A DNA stretch of 64,000 nt, taken from assembly GCA_014695345.1 (NCBI GenBank), contig JACJOC010000115.1:124001-188000 (forward strand), given 5' to 3'. The stretch is from Cyanobacteria bacterium FACHB-471 (GTDB lineage Bacteria > Cyanobacteriota > Cyanobacteriia > Elainellales > Elainellaceae). Under the pieces are notes generated by a model. That model saw nothing but the letters and a program-made list of their open reading frames with translations, made no database searches and was not told the DNA's origin. Below, piece after piece: positions 19,876 to 27,292 of the stretch. A program made the position numbers and the translations under genes. Position 1 is the first letter of the stretch, and each line of letters starts with the position of its first letter.

Positions 19876-19953
19876 AAAATAAAGTTGTACACTAACGAAT
19901 AAAGTATTACACCATTTGCTAAAGCTGTACACTGCAAAATAAAGCCATACATT
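19867..19953. repeat. Tn7R-like end: four TnsB-type sites at 20-bp period
   Basis: Terminus TGTGCACAGA (19867-19876), then sites at 19877-19893, 19897-19913, 19917-19933 and 19937-19953. Consensus is AATAAAGTTGTACACT, close to the Tn7 TnsB site pattern (AATAAAGTCTTAAACT from memory of the family). Close packing of four sites matches the right end of Tn7, the end that faces glmS. Confidence 0.8.
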
Positions 19954-19974
19954 ACAAGTATGGCTTTATTTTTT
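19941..19974. terminator. glmS: perfect 10-bp hairpin with T-run at the transposon end
   Basis: AAAGCCATAC (19941-19950) pairs exactly with GTATGGCTTT (19958-19967) around ATTACAA, followed by ATTTTTTG. It probably terminates glmS transcription before it enters the element. Its left arm is part of the fourth TnsB-like site. Confidence 0.85.
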
Positions 19975-20028
19975 GTTCAAAGATTTCGGGATCGCTAGCA
20001 ACATGTATCAGTTAAGAGGAGATGAAGC

Positions 20029-20106
20029 ATGGCTAAGCGCAAGCGCAGCACTAGTGAAACGACTAATGAAAATCGTTTGAAGGCAGCACAAGGTTTTCGA
20101 TCGTGA
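20029..20106 (+). pseudogene. possible tnsA 5' remnant
   Basis: A 25-codon frame starting MAKRKRSTSE and ending NRLKAAQGFRS, with AGGAG 8 bp before the ATG. The MAK..., E and R-(I/L)-K-x-x-x-G spacing resembles the start of TnsA proteins (MAK...E...RIKEGRGQG), and it lies 162 bp inside the glmS-side end, transcribed inward, where tnsA sits in Tn7. The frame closes at 20106 and I see no continuation in any frame, so the rest was deleted. The resemblance is short and could be chance. Confidence 0.35.
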
Positions 20107-20486
20107 AGGTCGTGTGTTGTAGTAGAAAATGACAAATAAACCAAGACCATCCTCCCCACTCAGCAGGAATATCGGTTACAGGTTCTATGGTTTTATCGAC
20201 TCCGGTGTATTTGTTCCTGTAATATCCTTATACCAATTTTATGTAAAGCTGCATAGAACCCAGATGCCTGAAACCCTTGCCCGAGGAGAAAACATTCTGT
20301 GCAACCTCATAGAGAATTGGTGTTAGCTGTTTATATTAGCTTGAGTTGAGGGAATTTTGTTTATATTGGGCTAAATATATCTTAAGCCTCCTACTGCAAA
20401 GATACATTTCCAACTTTCCCCCGTCTGAGAAACGGCAATTGTTTCCGCGAATTTTAGACAACTAATGGATATAGCTTTTTTGGGAA
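20107..20486. other. gene-poor stretch in the Tn7-like element
   Basis: No supportable gene. A 65-codon open frame at 20129-20326 has no ribosome site and no recognisable pattern. This is where deletion of the tns core genes is inferred to have occurred. Base composition becomes AT-rich towards 20486. Confidence 0.5.
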
Positions 20487-21524
20487 ATGAAATCTTCAGC
20501 GTCTATCAGATATAAACATGCTTTCAACTCACAGCACAAAATTATATATATTGGGGATTTAACTAGATCAGCGGAGACCAAGAGTGAGACGTTTATTTGC
20601 ATATCATGTGGAAATGTTTTGATTCCAAAGCTAGGACAAATCAAACAAAAACATTTCGCTCACAAACATATTCAGAATTGCTCAGAAGAAACATATTTAC
20701 ATAAATTAGCAAAACTTGTTTTTGAACAAGAGTACTATTCATCATTAATCAATAATGAACCATTCTTTATTGAGTTAGAAATAGACAGAGTGTGTAATGC
20801 CTATCAAGACGATTTTGGAAGAATTTGTAATGTCGAAAGTATTAATAAGCTTTTTGACTTAACTAAAAGATATAAAAGGATAAGTCCAGAAACAAGAAGT
20901 GACGAATTCATTCCTGATATTTTACTGAGTGATAAAACTGGAGAAAAGAATCTATTTATTGAGATTGCTGTCACCCATCAAGTAACAGAGGAAAAAATAA
21001 GTTCAAAAACTCCAATCATTGAGATAAATATCGAAACTGAAGAAGATATTTTTGTTATCAAAGAGCGAATAATTAGACAAACCAACCCAAAGATTAAGTT
21101 AATTAACCTTGAGATAAAACCCGAAGAAGGAAGGTTTTGTGATGAGTTTGATTGCCCTGAACGTGTTGGTGTATTTAGAGTCTACAAAAATGGAAAAAGT
21201 ATCTTGACTTGGGAAAAACCGCCAAAAGCCAAATCTTTAATTGAAAAGCAAAACAACAGTGGTTTCTTGTATTTCAAAGTCATCAATGGAGATCATGTGT
21301 ATTCCTTGAGCGATGAATATAAGAAAAATCTAATTGAGGCTTACAACAATAAAATTGATATCAAAAACTGTTTTCTATGTCGATATCATGGAGAAAATTG
21401 GTCTTATTTCGACGATGATGAATGTCCTATATTTTGCAAGTTCCTGAAAGTAAAATGCAAATCAAATTATGCTTCAGAGTGTCAATACTATAAACCTGAC
21501 CAGAAATCCTTTCCTGACTTATAG
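20487..21524 (+). CDS. CoiA-like predicted nuclease (PD-(D/E)XK) with zinc-finger-like N-terminus
   Basis: 345 aa. The N-terminus (YKHAFNSQHKIIYIGD, then FICISCGNVLIPKLGQIK and HFAHK) follows the CoiA/COG4469 pattern of a CxxC knuckle plus a HFAH motif. The centre (SDEFIPDILLSD ... LFIEIAVTHQVTEEK) supplies the D and ExA positions of a PD-(D/E)XK nuclease core. The C-terminus is Cys-rich (CFLCRYHGENW, DDDECPIFCKF, CKSNYASECQYY), possibly a second metal site. CoiA acts on DNA during competence, but similar proteins occur as accessory nucleases. The gene is much more AT-rich than the window and overlaps the 3' end of the XRE-HNH gene by 37 bp tail to tail, signs of transferred cargo. Confidence 0.75.
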   Translation: MKSSASIRYKHAFNSQHKIIYIGDLTRSAETKSETFICISCGNVLIPKLGQIKQKHFAHKHIQNCSEETYLHKLAKLVFEQEYYSSLINNEPFFIELEIDRVCNAYQDDFGRICNVESINKLFDLTKRYKRISPETRSDEFIPDILLSDKTGEKNLFIEIAVTHQVTEEKISSKTPIIEINIETEEDIFVIKERIIRQTNPKIKLINLEIKPEEGRFCDEFDCPERVGVFRVYKNGKSILTWEKPPKAKSLIEKQNNSGFLYFKVINGDHVYSLSDEYKKNLIEAYNNKIDIKNCFLCRYHGENWSYFDDDECPIFCKFLKVKCKSNYASECQYYKPDQKSFPDL

Positions 21525-22906
21525 AACCAGTTTGACGAGAAACCCTGCTTTTCTGCCAATTTTATTAAAGGCTGAACTGTAGCAGAATATGCGTTTTCTA
21601 ATCTATCTAGACTAAGCAAATCTTCTGTATCCATCCTCAAATCACTGATAAACGGTTCAATGTATTTACCCCAAGCTTTCTCCCCCAAGTTTTTATGGGA
21701 GGTAGTTAGTCCAAGATGTTGAATAGCAACAAAGGCGCTAAAGTATTGCATTGCTGGTAAGTTGTTAGATTTTGATGAATTGGCTTCTGGAACTACTGGG
21801 ATCAAATTCCAAATTTGATCGTGCGCCACAAACGACCAAGGCAAATAGTGATCAAGAGCAATCTTATCAAGGCTTAGAGGTTGTCCAGAATAAATGCACT
21901 TAATAGGTTGATGCTGTAACACTAACCGCCAATATTTAGTCTGATTCGATAATGAGCCTCTCTGTTGAGGCATGAAAATTTTATTGACGATGCCTGGGAC
22001 GCTGGAATTTCTCTGGTGCATATAATTTAGCCATTCCCATGATGCCCATCCACGTACAACGGCGTAATGCTTCTCTATGTAAAAAGCCCACTCTGGATGA
22101 AAAATGATGGATTGGCAACCGCTATATTTATTTGAATCGAATCTGTAAAGAGGCTTTTTAATATCGAAGTGCTTTTCAGCGATCGCAGGCATCGCAACAT
22201 CTAACTTATTTCCTCTACCTCGGTTAACACCTTTTAGTTCCTGCTCCAGAAAAGGGATGATAAGGCGAAATGGGACATATTTTTTCAAGTGGCTGATTAC
22301 ATCCTTTAGATTCTGGGACGCAATCGCCTTACGCAATAGTTTCTTATCGGTATCTGTAAACTTGAGAATTGGCTCACTGATGTCTAGCACTAATGAATCT
22401 AGCTTCTGTGCAATCTTGTCCTGTGAACCGAATGACAGCTTAAAGTAAGTATGTGGATACCAGGCATTAGCAAGCATCTCAACGATTATTTCTTGGAAGC
22501 TGATAGGTGATAAGACATCAAACTGCCGTCGTTTTAGGATGTCTAAAAGCGAAATGAAGAAGAGAAATTTATAAGAAGTCGTTGTATCTGAGAAAAGCCT
22601 AGAGAGTGCAGAGACATTTAAATCCTCGGCTTGGGGAAGCTGGCTCAATTCTGGAAGTACTAAAGCTTCTTGCTCAACATCTATCCAACTTCCCAAGTAG
22701 AGCTTGATAAATTCCCTAGATGCTTCTACATCAATATCTTGAATGGCTTTGGCAATGCCAGCAGCAGTTTCGGCTGATGGATCAACTTGACCATGAAACC
22801 AACGGAAAAATATAGGACGCTCTACGCCCATCGCTACCGCCAGTTGATTCTGGCTAATGCCGTACTGTCCTAAGACCTGTTTTAGCGCATCGCTTACTTT
22901 ACCCAT
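21488..22906 (-). CDS. XRE HTH - HNH endonuclease fusion
   Basis: 472 aa. Residues 1-75 are an XRE domain (MGKVSDALKQVLGQYGISQN, QLAVAMGVERPIFFRWFHGQ) closely like the separate regulator at 9495-9749, including the EFIKLYLGSW tail. A central ~270-residue region is unrecognised. Residues ~350-410 (CIYSGQPLSLDKIALDHYLP, IWNLIPVVPEANSSKSNNLP) form an HNH nuclease core with the DH, N and KSN positions; only one Cys of the usual zinc knuckle is present. I chose ATG 22906 by homology with the other XRE protein. A GTAAATGTTTACAT dyad lies just upstream (~22936-22950), suggesting self-regulation. Confidence 0.8.
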   Translation of the reverse strand: MGKVSDALKQVLGQYGISQNQLAVAMGVERPIFFRWFHGQVDPSAETAAGIAKAIQDIDVEASREFIKLYLGSWIDVEQEALVLPELSQLPQAEDLNVSALSRLFSDTTTSYKFLFFISLLDILKRRQFDVLSPISFQEIIVEMLANAWYPHTYFKLSFGSQDKIAQKLDSLVLDISEPILKFTDTDKKLLRKAIASQNLKDVISHLKKYVPFRLIIPFLEQELKGVNRGRGNKLDVAMPAIAEKHFDIKKPLYRFDSNKYSGCQSIIFHPEWAFYIEKHYAVVRGWASWEWLNYMHQRNSSVPGIVNKIFMPQQRGSLSNQTKYWRLVLQHQPIKCIYSGQPLSLDKIALDHYLPWSFVAHDQIWNLIPVVPEANSSKSNNLPAMQYFSAFVAIQHLGLTTSHKNLGEKAWGKYIEPFISDLRMDTEDLLSLDRLENAYSATVQPLIKLAEKQGFSSNWFYKSGKDFWSGL

Positions 22907-22934
22907 TGCTTCATGGTGACAAAGAAGCACAATC

Positions 22935-22951
22935 TCGTAAATGTTTACATA
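22935..22951. promoter_or_regulatory. TAAATGTTTACAT dyad upstream of the XRE-HNH gene
   Basis: The sequence GTAAATGTTTACAT is nearly self-complementary and lies ~30 bp before the XRE-HNH start. It shares GTAAATG with the operator repeats of the XRE gene at 9787-9834, fitting related DNA-binding domains. Confidence 0.45.
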
Positions 22952-23023
22952 TTAGACAACAAAGTACTTGATTTTGTTATCAAAAATGGTAACATCTGAA
23001 CTGCAAGTATAGAGAGCTTACTT

Positions 23024-23260
23024 ATGTCTTACGGAGAGAGCCTACAATGTTGGGCTGTGATTCGCCTGTTGCCACATATGCAGCGGATCACTATACGCCG
23101 ATTTCGCAGAGAATCAGACGCAGATGGCTACCTAAAAGCTCTTCGTCGGTACGTTCCTGAAGGTAAATTTGTTTTGCTGTTTGATCCACCCTCTTCAGAA
23201 GCCGTAGATGAGCAAGGAACTACAAAGCAAATTGCACACATCCACAAAAACTTACTTTAG
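23024..23260 (+). CDS. small protein, unknown
   Basis: 78 aa: MSYGESLQCWAVIRLLPHMQ, then ITIRRFRRESDADGYLKALR and FVLLFDP. The pattern (compact alpha/beta with a SDADGYL helix) looks like a small cyanobacterial conserved protein, but I cannot name a family. It is followed 11 bp later by the 72-aa gene at 23272, so the two look like a bicistron within the Tn7-like cargo. A toxin-antitoxin arrangement is one possibility, not shown. Confidence 0.55.
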   Translation: MSYGESLQCWAVIRLLPHMQRITIRRFRRESDADGYLKALRRYVPEGKFVLLFDPPSSEAVDEQGTTKQIAHIHKNLL

Positions 23261-23271
23261 GAGAACATGAA

Positions 23272-23490
23272 ATGTTGACTGAACCTACAGGGTTTCCAGC
23301 TATCAATTCAATCAATAGTTACTTAGAATTGTTGCCAGAGGAACAACACCAGGAAGTATTCGATTTCACTCGAAACTTATTTATCACTATGCTTTTAGAG
23401 AAAATTGGCTCTTTGCCAGCTAATAAGCAGTGTGAGGTTATGGATTTTATCGAATACTTGATTGAGAAGACAAGGGATAAAAGTTGTTGA
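23272..23490 (+). CDS. small DUF2281-like protein
   Basis: 72 aa built from two similar half-repeats: LELLPEEQHQEVFDFTRNLF and KIGSLPANKQCEVMDFIEYL. The L-P-x-x-x-Q-x-E-V-x-D-F pattern is that of DUF2281/VapB-like antitoxin families. AGGAG lies 8 bp before the ATG. It directly follows the 78-aa gene. Confidence 0.6.
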   Translation: MLTEPTGFPAINSINSYLELLPEEQHQEVFDFTRNLFITMLLEKIGSLPANKQCEVMDFIEYLIEKTRDKSC

Positions 23491-23732
23491 AGACTAAGTG
23501 TTCTACAATTTTTTCCTGGGTTACGTTTCTTTCCGAGTCGTGTTGGACGAGCAAGGCTTGCTGAAGCTGCCGAGCTTAGCGCGATCACCATACTTCCAAT
23601 ACGTTTGCGTACAAGTGCAAAATTCGTGCAAAGTCAGGTACTTTCCCAACAAGATTTCATGCATTCAAGCGTCAGCCTCCTGAACCGGGAATTCTAACTC
23701 TGAACAGAGTCTAAAATTCTACGATACAAAAC

Positions 23733-25193
23733 ATGGCTGCCCTCCTAACAAAATCCAACTTTATGAGCGGGCTGCAATGCCTTAAAAAACTTTGGTTGGA
23801 AGTGCAGGAGCCACACCAAGCCACTGCTCTCTCTCCAGCCCAACAGCGCATTATCGACCAAGGCGAAGAGGTTGGGCATTACGCCCGTCAGCACTTTCCG
23901 AATGGGCAATTAATTGTGGGAAACGGAAACGAGGCTCTTCAAGCCACTCAAGATGCGATCGCGCCTGGAGTCTCTTGCCTTTTTGAAGCTGCTTTCAGTT
24001 TTGATGGCTTGTTCGTTCGATGCGACATTCTTCAGAAAACTTCAGCTGGCACATGGGAATTGATTGAAGTCAAATCCTCCAGCAAGGTTAAAGATGAGCA
24101 TCAGTGGGATTTAGCCCTTCAAAAATACGTTTTGATTGGGGTGGGGCTTTCTATTGGTGCAACGAAGCTGATGCATATCAATACCCAGACTTGCTGCTTT
24201 CCCGACCTGGCAGACCTTTTTGTAATTGCAGATATCACTGAAGAAGTCGATCGGCTTTTGCCTGAAGTTCCCAAACAACTTGAGCAATTCAGGGCGACCT
24301 TGACTGAAAACCTAGAACCAACATTGACGATCGGCAACCATTGTACTAGCCCCAACCCTTGCCCTTTCACGCAAGCTTGCTGGCAGCACGTCCCTGAAGT
24401 CTCTATCTTCACCATCCCTCGCTTGGACTGGAAGAAAAAAGATATGCTGCTTGCTCAAGGAGTGTTAGCAATCGCAGACCTTCCACTTAACTATGCCCTT
24501 TCAGGCAACCAGCGCACCTACGTCGATAGTGTTCTCACCAACCAGCCCGTAATTGACAAAGCAGCGATCGCTACCAGCCTTGCCGAACTTGAGTACCCTA
24601 TCCACTTCTTCGACTTTGAAGCACAAAACCCAGCTATTCCGAGATTTGATGGATTAAAACCCTATGAGCAGTTTTCCTTCCAATACAGTTGTCATGTCCT
24701 CCAATCTGATGGCTCTATAGAGCATCATGAATATCTACACACTGATCAGTCTGATCCCAGACCATCCCTTGTTGCAGCCTTAACGACAGACATTGCTTCT
24801 ATAGGCTCCATTGTTGTTTACCACAAATCCTTTGAAGCGAGTTTGCTTCGAAAACTCGGCGGAGACTTCCCTGAGCACACTTCGAAATTGGCAGCGATCG
24901 CTAATCGTCTTTGGGATCTAGAAGATATCTTCAAGTATCATTACAAGCATCCTAGTTTCCGAGGTTCTACCTCAATCAAAAACGTCCTTCCGATTCTCGT
25001 TTCTAATCTCAGCTACAAGTCACAGACCATCCAACGAGGCGATCAAGCCCAAGCAGTGTGGGAAGAAATGCTGATCTGCTTGGATGAGGCAAAAAGGACT
25101 CAAATGATTAACGATTTGAAAGCCTACTGTCAACTGGACACATTAGCAATGGTCGAGATTTATAAGTTTCTACTTAAGATGTTAGAAAACTGA
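23733..25193 (+). CDS. DUF2779-family nuclease (Cas4/RecB-like plus exonuclease-like domain)
   Basis: 486 aa. LTKSNFMSGLQCLKKLWLEV is the Cas4/RecB-type N-terminal Cys motif. ELIEVKSSSKVKDEHQWDLA (~residue 108) provides the ExK of a PD-(D/E)XK core, and CTSPNPCPFTQACW (~212) completes the Fe-S cysteine set seen in Cas4/AddB-like nucleases. Residues ~290-470 are DUF2779 with HFFDFEAQNP (DxE), VVYHKSFEASLLRKL and AYCQLDTLAMVEIYKFL (terminal D), resembling a DEDD exonuclease fold. It is the last gene before the distal transposon end. The role is inferred as nucleic-acid processing or defence. Confidence 0.8.
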   Translation: MAALLTKSNFMSGLQCLKKLWLEVQEPHQATALSPAQQRIIDQGEEVGHYARQHFPNGQLIVGNGNEALQATQDAIAPGVSCLFEAAFSFDGLFVRCDILQKTSAGTWELIEVKSSSKVKDEHQWDLALQKYVLIGVGLSIGATKLMHINTQTCCFPDLADLFVIADITEEVDRLLPEVPKQLEQFRATLTENLEPTLTIGNHCTSPNPCPFTQACWQHVPEVSIFTIPRLDWKKKDMLLAQGVLAIADLPLNYALSGNQRTYVDSVLTNQPVIDKAAIATSLAELEYPIHFFDFEAQNPAIPRFDGLKPYEQFSFQYSCHVLQSDGSIEHHEYLHTDQSDPRPSLVAALTTDIASIGSIVVYHKSFEASLLRKLGGDFPEHTSKLAAIANRLWDLEDIFKYHYKHPSFRGSTSIKNVLPILVSNLSYKSQTIQRGDQAQAVWEEMLICLDEAKRTQMINDLKAYCQLDTLAMVEIYKFLLKMLEN

Positions 25194-25243
25194 AAGCCAA
25201 CGGGAGCATAACCGTTACCACTTTGTTTTCATAGACTCTGATT

Positions 25244-25382
25244 GGTGTACAACTTTATTTACTGAAGAAAAGCCCTCTTTACAAAGAGAGTGTACAACTT
25301 TAATTATCACTGGTTTTTAATCTTGCTCAGTACTAAGGAGTTTTTGAGCAATCTGAGTGTACAACTTTATTTCAGCTGTACA
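25244..25382. repeat. Tn7L-like end: three inverted TnsB-type sites
   Basis: Sites at 25244-25260, 25289-25305 and 25356-25372 (GTGTACAACTTTATTT type on the plus strand) and terminus CAGCTGTACA ending at 25382. Wide, uneven spacing of three sites matches the left end of Tn7. The outermost site equals that at 19877-19893 in inverse orientation. Confidence 0.8.
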
Positions 25383-25481
25383 CCCAATAACATCCGATTG
25401 CAACTGTCTTATATTCAACAATTGATAGTGTGTTTGCTTAGTAAGCAGGGTGATCGCCCAATTTCACCTTCCTACTTAAAG

Positions 25482-26033
25482 TCAGGACAGCATAGCATGA
25501 AGTCCCAAAAAGACTGCGGCAACAGTGCCGGAAACACTGATCTCACCTTGAATCAACTTCTCTTGAACTGCATCAATTGGAATCAGCAAAACCTCGATCT
25601 CCTCAGTGTGGTCGAGGTTTTGAGCAGAAACCAGTTCAACATTATCAGCCAGAAATAGGTGGATTTTGTTTGTTTCCTTCACTGGATTGTCGTAGAGTGT
25701 GGCTAATTTGGTTAAGTGAGTGGCACGATATCCTGTTTCCTCCTGAAGTTCGCGTAGGGCAGCAGATTCAGCGATCTCCTTTTGTGGATCGAAGGTGCCC
25801 GCCGGAAGCTCAATCAACACTTTTCCTGCACCGTGACGGTATTGACGAACAAAGACAATTTCTCGCTTTGCAGTCACCGGAAACACCAGTGCTACATCAG
25901 GTCTAACGCTGAGAAAGTAGTCATCGACGATCGCCCCATTAGACAACTCCACTACATCCTGCCGCACCTTATACCACCGATGATCAAACACCAGTTCAGA
26001 ATGCAGTAATTTCCAGGGCATTAACTCTTTCAT
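25482..26033 (-). CDS. NUDIX hydrolase, ADP-ribose pyrophosphatase-like
   Basis: 183 aa hydrolysing a nucleoside diphosphate derivative, probably ADP-ribose. The Nudix box is GTFDPQKEIAESAALRELQE followed by ETGY; it has six instead of five residues between the first G and E, otherwise REL-EE-G is intact. Upstream VFVRQYRHGAGKVLIELPAG is typical of ADP-ribose pyrophosphatases. Its last codons are echoed beside glmS across the Tn7-like element, suggesting glmS and NUDIX were convergent neighbours before insertion. Confidence 0.92.
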   Translation of the reverse strand: MKELMPWKLLHSELVFDHRWYKVRQDVVELSNGAIVDDYFLSVRPDVALVFPVTAKREIVFVRQYRHGAGKVLIELPAGTFDPQKEIAESAALRELQEETGYRATHLTKLATLYDNPVKETNKIHLFLADNVELVSAQNLDHTEEIEVLLIPIDAVQEKLIQGEISVSGTVAAVFLGLHAMLS

Positions 26034-26054
26034 AGGTTGTTGACAAATAAAGAA

Positions 26055-27257
26055 TTACATTGAGGGCATTCTCAAACCTCTGAGCGATCGCCCTCTCTCT
26101 TCCTCACTTAATCCTTTACTTTGAATCAACACCCCAAAGTTGCCTAAACCCATTGGGTTCATTAATGAATGCAGCGATTCTCGTCGCTGAAGGGTAGCTT
26201 GCAGGCTTAGGTCGGAAGTGGGGTTAGAGAGGGCAGAGAGGCGATCGCCTAACCCCAACGCCATCAAAAATAAACCCTGCTGGGTAAAGCCAGCGGTTTG
26301 TAATCCAGAAAGTTCACCTTGACGCTCTAGTGCTGTGAAGTCAACATGGGCAGTCAAATCTTGCCGTCCGATGTGAATGTAAGGATTGGAATGATGCGCG
26401 TGTTGGTAGTAACATTGCAAGGTTCCTTGAGCACGAGCAGGGCTGTAGTAGCGACTGGCAGGGTATCCATAGTCGATAGTGAGTAAATAGCCGCGATCAA
26501 GGTGAGTGGCGATCGCCCCTATCCAATCTAGTGCTGCCAAATTCACCTCGGTGCGGTAACCGTTAGGGTAAATCTCAGACGGCAATTTTACCCCTACCCA
26601 GTCAAAGTAGCTTTCCAGCTTTGGTGTTGAAAGCTCTCCGATGACTTCCGTAAAGTTACCATTTTGATCAAGCGTGACATACACTTCTCGAAGCTGACCC
26701 GCCTCAATCACCAGTTGGTGAACTGGAAAAGCATCAACCAATTCATTGGAAAAACAGCAGCCAACCACTGACTCAGAAGACAAATCCTCTAACGTTTGCC
26801 AGGATAAGTTGCCCCAAGATTGGCTGAGTTTGGCTAGTCGCTGCTGCTGTTCCGCAACTAAAGCAGATGATTTCTCTACAATCACATAGCGCAATGCTTC
26901 AAAGCACTCAAAATGATGTCGATGCAGATATCGCAGCACGTCCTGTACAACTAGCCCTTGCCCTGCACCCATTTCAACTAAGGTGAAAGGCTTAGGATGC
27001 TGCAAGATTTGCCACATCTCAGCAAATTGCTCAGCTAACAGTTCACTAAAGTCTGCGCCTAAATGTGGTGAAGTCACAAAGTCACCTTCTGCACCAATCT
27101 TCATCTGCTCGGTGCTGTAGTAGCCATACTGCGGATGATACAGTACCCATTCCATATACTCTACAAACGTGATGCGTTGCTCAGAAGTCTCCGTAATCTT
27201 CTGGGCAATCAGGTCACGAAGCGCCGAATTACTGTCGTTTGTTTCTAGTGCCGTCAT
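26055..27257 (-). CDS. MidA/NDUFAF7-family SAM-dependent methyltransferase
   Basis: 400 aa (COG1565). The N-terminal YYSTEQMKIGAEGDFVTSPH and the SAM-binding FTLVEMGAGQGLVVQDVLRYL are diagnostic. NDUFAF7 methylates an arginine of a complex I subunit in mitochondria; in cyanobacteria an NDH-1 role would be inference. It ends 21 bp before NUDIX and both are on the minus strand, so they are probably co-transcribed. Confidence 0.92.
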   Translation of the reverse strand: MTALETNDSNSALRDLIAQKITETSEQRITFVEYMEWVLYHPQYGYYSTEQMKIGAEGDFVTSPHLGADFSELLAEQFAEMWQILQHPKPFTLVEMGAGQGLVVQDVLRYLHRHHFECFEALRYVIVEKSSALVAEQQQRLAKLSQSWGNLSWQTLEDLSSESVVGCCFSNELVDAFPVHQLVIEAGQLREVYVTLDQNGNFTEVIGELSTPKLESYFDWVGVKLPSEIYPNGYRTEVNLAALDWIGAIATHLDRGYLLTIDYGYPASRYYSPARAQGTLQCYYQHAHHSNPYIHIGRQDLTAHVDFTALERQGELSGLQTAGFTQQGLFLMALGLGDRLSALSNPTSDLSLQATLQRRESLHSLMNPMGLGNFGVLIQSKGLSEEERGRSLRGLRMPSM

Positions 27258-27292
27258 GTTTAATATTCGTGTCGGCTTTTATTGTGACACTT

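Larger units (their letters stand above)
19867..25382. mobile_element. Tn7-like element remnant inserted at attTn7 downstream of glmS
   Basis: The 5,516-bp segment is bounded by ends with the layout of Tn7. At the glmS side: TGT terminus, 10 bp, then four 17-bp sites (AAATAAAGTTGTACACT type) at exact 20-bp spacing. At the far side: three inverted copies spread over ~130 bp, the last one 10 bp from an ACA terminus. The outermost sites at the two ends are identical over 17 bp. The element starts 24 bp after the glmS stop, as Tn7 does in E. coli (about 25 bp). No tnsB, tnsC or tniQ/tnsD remains; a possible tnsA start is at 20029. Expected 5-bp target duplications are not seen (AAGAT versus CCCAA), so one flank has been altered. 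Confidence 0.75.

Noticed and set aside
20129-20326. 65-codon open frame inside the element
   Set aside because: No ribosome site and no coherent protein pattern.
19867-25382. CRISPR-associated transposon (type V-K or I-B)
   Set aside because: No Cas12k, Cascade, tracrRNA or CRISPR repeats are in the element, and its place at glmS fits TnsD-type targeting. A CAST relative elsewhere in the genome cannot be excluded.
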